A stretch of 64,000 nt of DNA from Symsagittifera roscoffensis (Eukaryota; Xenacoelomorpha; Acoela; Convolutidae). The position numbers and the translations under genes were made by a program. This document shows, in pieces, positions 9,577-17,165 of this stretch; within the stretch, counting starts at the first letter, position 1, and each line of letters begins with the position of its first letter. The notes below the pieces were generated by a model. That model had not been told where the DNA came from. It did no database searches and worked only from the letters and a program-made list of their open reading frames with translations. The stretch spans positions 38,647,649 through 38,711,648 of the forward strand of contig NC_087068.1 in assembly GCF_963678635.1 (NCBI RefSeq), given 5' to 3'.

Positions 9577-10710
9577 TTCAAAAAACTATCAAAAATTGCT
9601 ACCCAACAGTCACAAAGTCAGTCTTCACCGACATCATCCCAAGATAACCAAACACCACCTTCAATTACTCAAAATCCTCAAACATCTACACGAATTTCTT
9701 TTCAAGACAATCCATACACTTTTGAAGAACGACATGCTCGTTTATCAGAACCACTAGAACCAGTTCAACGACAAGCACCTTTAAGCGAACCAACATATAA
9801 CCTATACCCAACACTACCACAAGAACTAACTAGAATAAGAAATCCTAGTCAAAACCAAAATACAGTCGAAATAAATAGACAAATTATACATCCTCGACGA
9901 AACAGAAATTTTCAAACTCCACGAGTTCATTTTGATATACCTCAATCCCCATCACAAAACACTCCAGAAAACCCCATTGGTATATTACCAGAAACCCCTA
10001 CGCTTCTTTCACAACGTAGCACCTCAAGCCTACCATCAGATTACTTAGGTTCAACACCAACATCTGAGCAAATACGTGAAAATCCTTTCAACCCCACAAA
10101 CCAAACATCACGATTCCCATATTGGACTACACATTCATTTACACAAGGTGAACCAAATTTAGTCAATGACCCCATAGATATTTCTACGGATACAACAACA
10201 TCCTCATCACTACCAGAAACATTATCACTACCATCAACACCATCAATAAGCCAGTTTTCACCACCACCCTTTAACTTAAATTTTCCAAATAATCTCGACG
10301 CCAGATATCGAGAACAATCATCAATAAATATTCCTTTAAGACTAGATTGGAATACATTTACAGCACCCCCACCATTATTTGGACAACATCACGAAAGTAA
10401 CCGCCTTCATAACTGGGCACTTAATAGATTACAATATCGCCAAGATATTCACAACGATATCCGTGATCACAATATTCAAATACTCCAACAAAACAGTTTA
10501 CAATTAAAGTTTGAAATCACAGTTAAGTTAAACAATATTACCCAACATCCCTACCCATTAAACCCACCTAACATAACAGCTCAATCACTACCACCACCGT
10601 TTATAACTACTGAAGTAATATACAAATACGACAGATATACCAAAAACACAATTGGCTACATTACATTTTATAATCCATACTCAGGATTATCATACACATG
10701 TATATTCTAA
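9577..10710 (+). CDS. 377-codon open frame without any ATG, unknown protein
   Basis: The frame is open from just after a TAA at 9,574-9,576 to TAA at 10,708-10,710 and contains no methionine codon at all. The first 260 residues are Ser/Pro/Gln/Thr-rich and look disordered (SQSQSSPTSSQDNQTPPS near the start). The last 120 residues are more globular, with aromatic and alternating hydrophobic positions (LDWNTFTAPPPLFG, then LQLKFEITVKLNN, ending in GLSYTCIF). The composition cannot be random in DNA with so many potential stops. It must begin by splicing, non-AUG initiation, frameshift from an upstream ORF, or a lost start codon. A weak acceptor-like CCCAACAG ends at 9,609. It overlaps the glycoprotein start by 13 bases, in the frame one step upstream. 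Confidence 0.6.
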   Translation, partial: FKKLSKIATQQSQSQSSPTSSQDNQTPPSITQNPQTSTRISFQDNPYTFEERHARLSEPLEPVQRQAPLSEPTYNLYPTLPQELTRIRNPSQNQNTVEINRQIIHPRRNRNFQTPRVHFDIPQSPSQNTPENPIGILPETPTLLSQRSTSSLPSDYLGSTPTSEQIRENPFNPTNQTSRFPYWTTHSFTQGEPNLVNDPIDISTDTTTSSSLPETLSLPSTPSISQFSPPPFNLNFPNNLDARYREQSSINIPLRLDWNTFTAPPPLFGQHHESNRLHNWALNRLQYRQDIHNDIRDHNIQILQQNSLQLKFEITVKLNNITQHPYPLNPPNITAQSLPPPFITTEVIYKYDRYTKNTIGYITFYNPYSGLSYTCIF

Positions 10711-13316
10711 AATTATTAATTTTTCTCCAACTCCCTTTTCTAGTAATCTCAAATCAAAACATAAACCCTTCTCCTCGTACAGGACCACACGATTTACTAG
10801 TAACACATTACGATTGTGAAGAAAATGAACAAAAAACACTACATAAATATGCAATAAATCAAGTATCACAATGTGAAACAGAACCACAAGCTATAGAAAC
10901 CACAGATGTAATAGCAACACTCTATTCAAAAGCCCGAGCAACAACAGTTACAGGTTATAAATTCACAGCAACATTTTCCGAAAAGAAAGTACATTGTTCA
11001 CAAGTCTCGAACGGAAACAAAAACCGACTTGACCATGAATCATTCTATCAAAGTAATATAGAACGTCTTTTACATCTCAATCCCGACGATTGTAAAAATG
11101 AATTACTTAGACTAAACATCACACAAAATAAAAACTCCCAAAGGAAGTTAGTTAATTTTCAAGTTTTTTCAGACTCTGTACATCAATCACAACTTGAAAG
11201 ACACCAAGGACATATAAAACTAGACGAAAAATACCCGTATAACGGCGCACACGGACGATTAACCTATGACCTACACGATAAACATTGGATACCACACATT
11301 GGTATAAATGACCCATCAAACTGCAAAGCAGACACAAAAAATAAAAGATACCAAGAAATAATGTTTTTTGATTGGAAAATACAACTCGAAAAAATACAAC
11401 TAACACGAGATTTATCAGATAATACAATGATCTATCAAGGAATCCGATTACCTTGTAAAAATGATCAAGGTTATTGCGACCCTACAACGAGAACACAAGC
11501 AACAATTGTTTGGTTCCCCGAAGATACATGTACAACATTTCAAGTAGCAAAAATACACGCTCGCATGATAAAATTTCACGAAAAATATTTTATACAATCA
11601 ATTCCATATGAACAAGTCCATCCATCACGAAAACTAAGTTCTAATTTTAGAAACATAGACAATATAGAAAATAAATTGACACGTTTTCAAATATATCAAG
11701 AAACAGAACTTGCATGTAAATACAGAAACCCACTTCACAAAACACAATACTCCGAGATATTAGTTGAATACGAAAAAGGATTCGACATGACCACTGGAAA
11801 AGTAAAAATCGACCCATATGCCACAGGTCATCCTCTAAACGAAGGAACCTCCTATATACCAGTTAATTTTGAAAAAAGCAACGGACAACCTGGTGGACAT
11901 CTAAAACCCCATGACACCAGAAGCACACGCTTACAAGAATTATCACTAATGAATACTACATATTTCGGTAATATCCACTATGATATTCATTTAGATATGA
12001 AACTAGATTATACAATTAGCCGAATTTTTCAAGAAATGTCACTCTCCGAATTAGAAACACTACACCACCTATGCGAATTAGAACGAACACAAATATTACA
12101 ATCACTTGCACTAGCAGTATTAAAAATACCCTATGCAGGATACTTATTATCTGGAAATAGATCAAATTTTTTAGACTATGAAGGAAACATCTTATGGTTT
12201 TATACTTGTACTAAAAAAGTATCACCACTATACGTTTTTGAAGATAAACGATGTTATAAAAGAATCCCTATCTTTTATAAGAATAAAGTACATTTCGTGG
12301 ATACACTTTCACGAAGAACCTATTTCTGGGATACCGCAGTCCCATGTGGATCAGAAAACAGCCACAATGTAGTACAACTAAACCCTGATGAAAATAAATA
12401 TTATCTTCTCACTCCATATCCCACATTAATGCAATCACTCAAAAAATTTTCACCAGAAAGCATTCGCGCTATTGCTCGAAACCCAAATATAGACTTACAA
12501 TCAATAGGAATCTATTCAAAATCAGATATTCAACATCACATTAGAACACAACAATTCCAAGAATTATTAACACAAATGGACACTATACAAAGACAATCAA
12601 TAGACCAAAATTTACGCAAACTTGCAGAAACCGCAGGATTTGCCGATATCTACACGCAAGACTATAGCGGATATTTTAAAGACATTAAAGATTATATATA
12701 TCTAAACGGTGAAAAATACCGTCCCCAAGATATATCACCAATTAACATTTTTAGCTTTGTTACACTCAAAAATGAGATCCTCGATTTTCTAGGATGGCCC
12801 TACTACATCTTAGAAAAATTGACTATTTTATACGCAATGTTTAACTTTATTGGATTCCTTTTCTCACTTTTAAAAGGAATCTACAACACATGTGCTATAC
12901 ACACACAAGTAAACAGACAAGCAAGCGTAGCACGCATACTCTTTGCAGGATTTTTTGGAATCTTTTCTACATCTATAAACAAAATTCTTTTAGACGCACA
13001 AATAAAAGAATATAACACAAAAATAGCAACACGACAAAATACATACGACGAAGAACATAACAATGTAGACATAACGCCAACGGCACCACAATTACCACCC
13101 CTACCAAATAACCATCCACTATCCCTAGTCCCACGAAATTTTCGAAATTTAGCCATCACACATAATCCAAATTTTCGACTCACCACATCACAAAGTCCCA
13201 TCCAACATATAATGACACACCAGTCACAAGATGATAATACTTATGAACAAATTATTGAACAACCCCATACCACCGCTTTTCAGTCTCAAAATAATCATTT
13301 TTTTAGCCCACGATGA
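10698..13316 (+). CDS. env: Env-like membrane glycoprotein
   Basis: The 872-residue protein has a hydrophobic N-terminal signal-like segment (residues 1-18), a long Cys-containing ectodomain and a hydrophobic membrane segment around 700-725 (LTILYAMFNFIGFLFSLL). A second hydrophobic stretch lies at about 743-765 (ARILFAGFFGIFS), followed by a polar Pro/Gln/Asn-rich tail of about 100 residues. Cysteines are spread through the ectodomain, with a run near the N-terminus (YDCEENEQ, then QC, then HCS). It lies where env genes sit in env-bearing LTR elements. The N-terminal Cys and aromatic pattern reminds me of chuvirus-like glycoproteins known to have been captured by LTR elements in arthropods, but this is recollection of pattern only. 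The ORF is undamaged. It overlaps the preceding ORF by 13 bases and the following one as ATGA. Confidence 0.75.
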   Translation: MYILKLLIFLQLPFLVISNQNINPSPRTGPHDLLVTHYDCEENEQKTLHKYAINQVSQCETEPQAIETTDVIATLYSKARATTVTGYKFTATFSEKKVHCSQVSNGNKNRLDHESFYQSNIERLLHLNPDDCKNELLRLNITQNKNSQRKLVNFQVFSDSVHQSQLERHQGHIKLDEKYPYNGAHGRLTYDLHDKHWIPHIGINDPSNCKADTKNKRYQEIMFFDWKIQLEKIQLTRDLSDNTMIYQGIRLPCKNDQGYCDPTTRTQATIVWFPEDTCTTFQVAKIHARMIKFHEKYFIQSIPYEQVHPSRKLSSNFRNIDNIENKLTRFQIYQETELACKYRNPLHKTQYSEILVEYEKGFDMTTGKVKIDPYATGHPLNEGTSYIPVNFEKSNGQPGGHLKPHDTRSTRLQELSLMNTTYFGNIHYDIHLDMKLDYTISRIFQEMSLSELETLHHLCELERTQILQSLALAVLKIPYAGYLLSGNRSNFLDYEGNILWFYTCTKKVSPLYVFEDKRCYKRIPIFYKNKVHFVDTLSRRTYFWDTAVPCGSENSHNVVQLNPDENKYYLLTPYPTLMQSLKKFSPESIRAIARNPNIDLQSIGIYSKSDIQHHIRTQQFQELLTQMDTIQRQSIDQNLRKLAETAGFADIYTQDYSGYFKDIKDYIYLNGEKYRPQDISPINIFSFVTLKNEILDFLGWPYYILEKLTILYAMFNFIGFLFSLLKGIYNTCAIHTQVNRQASVARILFAGFFGIFSTSINKILLDAQIKEYNTKIATRQNTYDEEHNNVDITPTAPQLPPLPNNHPLSLVPRNFRNLAITHNPNFRLTTSQSPIQHIMTHQSQDDNTYEQIIEQPHTTAFQSQNNHFFSPR

Positions 13317-14053
13317 GCCGCCAACTTGGATCACTACACCGATCAAATTCCCACCCAACCAATCTTACTTCTCCAATCCCAATAATACCACTTTTTGCTT
13401 TTCCGCCACCCGATTTTTCACCTAGTAATGTAACATCAGGCATGAATTCCGACACTAATTCACACATCTCAGTTTTATATTCCATCTCACAACTCAATAA
13501 CCCGAATATTGAAACCCCCGATGAATTCGCCGACTCAGAACCATCCCCATCCAATAATTTTCATAACTCTTCTAATTTTTCTCAACCCCCTTTTCAACCC
13601 ATATTATCCAATAACCCTGACCCAATCACTCCCACACCCTCTTATGCTTCCCAAGTTACCCCAACCTACTCCTCATACCATTCTGACCAATCATCTCATT
13701 CTCCAGACACCCCCCGAATCTCCCCAGAGCTAGATAATTTTATTACCCTTCAACAACAACCCTACCACCTTAATACCCCAACCATAAACCAAATCTCCTC
13801 CACAATAAATTCATCCAACCCCCCTACCCCTACACCCTCTTCAAATTATACTGAATCATTAGCACCATCATCCACATCAACTGAATCTTCACTCAACACT
13901 AATAGAGCTTACCGCACTTTTAAAAGAAAGTTCCCCAACCATCCTTTCCCAGCAAAACCAGGAACAGCCCGTGAATACATCAACCACCCCAAGCATACTA
14001 ACACAAAAGAATTTTTAGCCATCACCTTACCCTCATCCCACAATACACCTTAA
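13313..14053 (+). CDS. Ser/Pro/Asn/Thr-rich tail ORF A, unknown function
   Basis: A 246-codon ORF starts inside the glycoprotein stop as ATGA (13,313-13,316), so it is in the -1 frame relative to env. Residues 1-195 are low-complexity Ser/Pro/Thr/Asn-rich, and a short basic patch (YRTFKRKFPNHPFPAKPG) follows near 200-218. It resembles a disordered phosphoprotein or transactivator in style but matches no family I know. From 14,002 to its stop the -1 frame is also open and runs on into the next ORF, so the two could be read as one protein by a -1 shift. A near-consensus slippery string, A-TTT-TTA, lies in frame at 14,011-14,017. Coding is likely given length and composition. Confidence 0.55.
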   Translation: MSRQLGSLHRSNSHPTNLTSPIPIIPLFAFPPPDFSPSNVTSGMNSDTNSHISVLYSISQLNNPNIETPDEFADSEPSPSNNFHNSSNFSQPPFQPILSNNPDPITPTPSYASQVTPTYSSYHSDQSSHSPDTPRISPELDNFITLQQQPYHLNTPTINQISSTINSSNPPTPTPSSNYTESLAPSSTSTESSLNTNRAYRTFKRKFPNHPFPAKPGTAREYINHPKHTNTKEFLAITLPSSHNTP

Positions 14054-14106
14054 ACACCCCCCACGACACTAACGAAACACGCAACTTTGTAGATGAATAC
14101 GTTTTA

Positions 14107-15117
14107 ATGCCCACTCTCTCTTGGACCTCATATTATCATTTTACTAACCCTCTTTGCTTACCTTTATCTAACACTCACATCGATATAGAGCGAAATACGG
14201 ACATGCTATATCGACTCACTACACCACTAACCGCTAGACAATTTACTTACGTTGGATATAAAAAATCACTAAAAACACACACTGCACCTAGAGCTAACGA
14301 ATATACACTCGAATACTATGATCACAACATCATCAGAGCTAACCAAGATCAATTCTTAGACGACGATCGCTTCGCTAATCCACAAATTACCGAGAAATTT
14401 TTCATCAAGACACCATATACATTCACACTAAACATCTTCGACCGAAAGTTTGATCACATTATTTCAGAAGCACTAACAGACACACAAGCATACGAAAGTT
14501 TTAAAGAACGCTTCCAAATATTTTCACTAACCTTTCATTTCCTTGCACCACACGAAAGAGATTTACACTGCTCACACGATATTATGTTGCGCACTAAACA
14601 AACCCACACATATAGTTATTATCGCTTCATCCAAAATCACTTTGACCTACACACACCCTCTAGACAACCACACCATCGTTTTCAATTCATTAATTCCAAA
14701 TACACTTCACCATTTTTCCTAAATTTCACATATTGCATTAAAGACACTAACCTCCATGGTATTCTTCGTAATTATGACCCCATAACCCAAATGTACATCT
14801 TCTGTCCCATCACCAAGACCTTCAACGCCGAAGAATCCCGACCCTTCCTTATCCCGCACGAGTTTGTACAACCTATAGAAATCCCAATTTTAGAATTCAT
14901 CCACAACACTAAATTCAATCACAAATTATATAATCTAATCCAAAACACACCTTATGAGTTTGCAGTTGGCACTGAAGAACTAACCACTATTAAGGCACTT
15001 CAATTGCTTTGGCCACTGCTTCAGACTAAAAATATCATCCGCATCTTAGCTAAACTACTAACAACTTCAGAACTAATTCACGACATCTTCCCCCACGGTT
15101 TTTTCCCCGACGACTAA
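14107..15117 (+). CDS. Tail ORF B, unknown globular protein
   Basis: The ORF has 336 codons from the first ATG. The frame is open back to 14,002, so up to 372 codons could be used if entered by frameshift from ORF A. The protein is ordered-looking, rich in His, Phe and Tyr, with several aromatic repeats (for example FTLNIFDRKFDHIISEA) and a Leu-rich C-terminus (LLWPLLQTKNIIRILAKLL). There is no signal peptide or clear membrane span. I recognise no domain. The stop TAA at 15,115-15,117 is followed after three bases by a splice donor. The position at the 3' end, after env, is where complex retroviruses keep accessory genes. Confidence 0.6.
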   Translation: MPTLSWTSYYHFTNPLCLPLSNTHIDIERNTDMLYRLTTPLTARQFTYVGYKKSLKTHTAPRANEYTLEYYDHNIIRANQDQFLDDDRFANPQITEKFFIKTPYTFTLNIFDRKFDHIISEALTDTQAYESFKERFQIFSLTFHFLAPHERDLHCSHDIMLRTKQTHTYSYYRFIQNHFDLHTPSRQPHHRFQFINSKYTSPFFLNFTYCIKDTNLHGILRNYDPITQMYIFCPITKTFNAEESRPFLIPHEFVQPIEIPILEFIHNTKFNHKLYNLIQNTPYEFAVGTEELTTIKALQLLWPLLQTKNIIRILAKLLTTSELIHDIFPHGFFPDD

Positions 15118-15120
15118 CAG

Positions 15121-15198
15121 GTAAGTATGAATTAAATGAATATTACTAACTAATTAAAATATTAAAAACTTACCATACTTTATTCATGTTTTCTTTAG
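15121..15198 (+). other. Short spliceosomal intron in the 3' untranslated region
   Basis: The donor CAG|GTAAGTAT at 15,118-15,128 is a perfect consensus. A branch site TACTAAC lies at 15,144-15,150, and the acceptor TGTTTTCTTTAG ends at 15,198 with a pyrimidine-rich tract. The intron would be 78 bases and begins three bases after the stop codon of tail ORF B. All three signals together are hard to get by chance. It implies that at least one element mRNA is spliced downstream of all recognised coding sequence, or that the end was taken from a host gene. Confidence 0.65.
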
Positions 15199-15324
15199 AT
15201 TTTTAGCCTTCATCCGACGATCACCTACAAAAACCACAAAAGACAAATAAAAATCGCAAATTTCATCAAACAAATTTCAAAAATTCTATTAATCTCTTAC
15301 ACTTATAAATTTATAAATTTAATA

Positions 15325-15475
15325 CCAATGCAGTAAATTCATTTCTAAAATTTCCCCCACAAGCAGTAAATCTAATTATAATGAAAATTTGTAACTTAAA
15401 ATTCCCCCATAACTAGCAGTAAATTTCCAAATTCTATGCAGTAAATTAATAAAATGCAAATGCAGTACTAACCTT
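15325..15475 (+). repeat. Five-fold GCAGTAAAT-type motif array
   Basis: GCAGTAAAT or GCAGTA recurs near 15,331, 15,364, 15,416, 15,438 and 15,463, twice preceded by AAATT(T)CCCCCA. The array lies about 130 bases downstream of the 3' intron, in the untranslated 3' region of the element. It could be a binding array for a protein or an RNA signal. Function unknown. Confidence 0.5.
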
Positions 15476-16626
15476 TTGATATTCTCATTTATTCGCACAA
15501 AAATTCTATCCACACTCGCACAGCTCGCCCACGAAGAATTGTTTAAAATAATGAATTTCAGTTTCAAGTTTTCACACTCAACAACTCTAACATATAATAA
15601 CATGTTTCAAACTTTCCTTTAACCCGGTTGGAAAGGAATCATATACTAAACAAAACTAACCAACGCAGCTTACTAAATACCACAAATCATAGAATAACAG
15701 CATGACTTAGAAAAGGAAACCAACGGTACCCAAACCGGATTAACCCAGTTTAAAACTGGATAATTTATTCTTTTGAAGACTATTACAAAGTCTTAGAAAG
15801 AAATAATAAAACACAAAAAAGTCGAAAGACAAACCCATACCACAAACAATTTGATTTTTGGAAAAAGTACATAACCAACAAGACATAAGTAAGACCACAA
15901 CAAACCCAACATAAAACGTTGTCACATAACAGGACCCCTCACAAAAACCGCATGAAATCATACTCCCACTCCTGGCCTAACCCACCAGGAAGGACGTCCT
16001 GAGCATGCTCTATAGCCGGCCTAACCCACCGCGCTACATCCACGCTTTGTGACCACACCTTTATTTTTAATAAGAGCTACTCAAGTGTGAGTAACTCTTC
16101 AAAATAACCGAACTAAAACAAAAAGCTTTTGTGAAAACAACTAACTAAAATCATTATTAAAAAATATTAAACTAATAAAAGTTTTATAAAATGTAAAATC
16201 ACATGATGCAATATATAGATCAGAATACAACACCAAGGACGAACATCAAAAGACAAGACGACCCCACTACACTCGAGAGAGAATGACCAACTACAATCGA
16301 TATGCCGCTCACAATCACAACTCAAAGGATTTAGAGTACGACTTGACCTCGCAGAAAAGGACTTCATTGAACTAGACCAATGACCACCTCGATGACCCAA
16401 GTGTACGTACAGATCCGAGTAACCAGGCATCCCCTCCACGCACAATCTCCACGCCATTCCCAAGCTAGATCAGACACAAAAGAAGTTCTCCCCGAAGAAC
16501 AGAAAAACCTGACATAGCCAACCATTCTGAAATCAGAATTGATTTTGTTGCAGAGACTCAGTCGTTGTCACAAGAAGAACACAACGTCTTATGTCTCTAA
16601 CTCCAGCTTCCTGGAACTTCCCTAAC
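15476..16626 (+). other. 3' untranslated region of the large element
   Basis: No coding frame is convincing here. GGCCTAACCCACC recurs at about 15,975 and 16,018. Composition gradually loses the A/C bias. An older insertion or part of the LTR may lie within it. I cannot place a boundary. Confidence 0.4.
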
Positions 16627-17165
16627 AAAAGAGGAAACGGAAGAAAATTATGATGTTCGCCAAAAACAAACGTCCATCATCCATCCTTCGAATTGCAGAA
16701 GAACTATTCTAAAAAACTCTGTAAAACCCGGATGGGTGGAACCTGATCTAAACTACATTTTATGATTGGATAAATTAAATGTTTTACCAATGTAAAGTAT
16801 TTAATATTAACCAATCATGATCCATCTAACTAACAACCCACTTATTTGTAAGTGCTGAAGTTACTTGTAATTTCAGCACCAGAGAGATTTGAATTTAACT
16901 TAGAAATTAGTTGGACTCTCCCGAGCACTTCAGCAACCGCAATAAACCAGTATACCCTAGATCTATTGAGCCTAGCAGAGACTAGTTAAACAACCTGAGA
17001 CTATATAGTATAAGAGTAAGATTAGGATCGGTATTAGACTAAGAAGTTGCACGAATCTATCCGGCCGAAAATAAGATAGCGTGACGAGCAGACGGTGTAC
17101 CCTATCCGAAATTACTCTATGAGTTAACCACATCGGTCCTAACTCAATGCGGGGAATGCTCGAAT
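16627..17165 (+). repeat. Candidate polypurine tract and 3' LTR
   Basis: A purine run (AAAAGAGGAAACGGAAGAAAA) at about 16,626-16,646 is the best polypurine-tract candidate for second-strand priming. It is followed by TTATG, compatible with an LTR starting in TG. The next 500 bases contain an AATAAA at about 16,940 and no ORFs, and end where a decayed RT gene begins. The matching 5' LTR is outside the window, so this cannot be confirmed. An LTR starting earlier (15,600-16,100) is possible. Confidence 0.35.

Larger units (their letters stand above)
1..17165 (+). mobile_element. Large env-bearing Ty3/gypsy-type retroelement, 5' end outside window
   Basis: Gag, aspartic protease, RT, RNase H and DD35E integrase lie in the Ty3/gypsy order and are followed by a membrane glycoprotein ORF and several extra ORFs, all on the + strand. 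The + strand is A/C-rich and G-poor from position 1 to about 16 kb, in gaps as well as ORFs, unlike the T-rich DNA to the right. The right boundary is set where a decayed reverse transcriptase gene begins abruptly near 17,166. The 5' LTR and primer-binding site are not in view, so LTR identity and the exact end are unproven. At more than 16 kb this is far longer than usual for the superfamily (about 5-10 kb). Only one disabling change is obvious, a stop in the integrase, which suggests a young insertion. Confidence 0.8.

Noticed and set aside
9356-9609. Possible intron from CAG|GTACGA to CCCAACAG joining a small ORF to the ATG-less ORF
   Set aside because: The reading phase after splicing does not enter the ATG-less frame from either small ORF.
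15970-16060. tRNA-derived SINE head on the minus strand (TAGCGCGGTGGG resembling an A box)
   Set aside because: No matching B box at the right distance and no second copy in the window.
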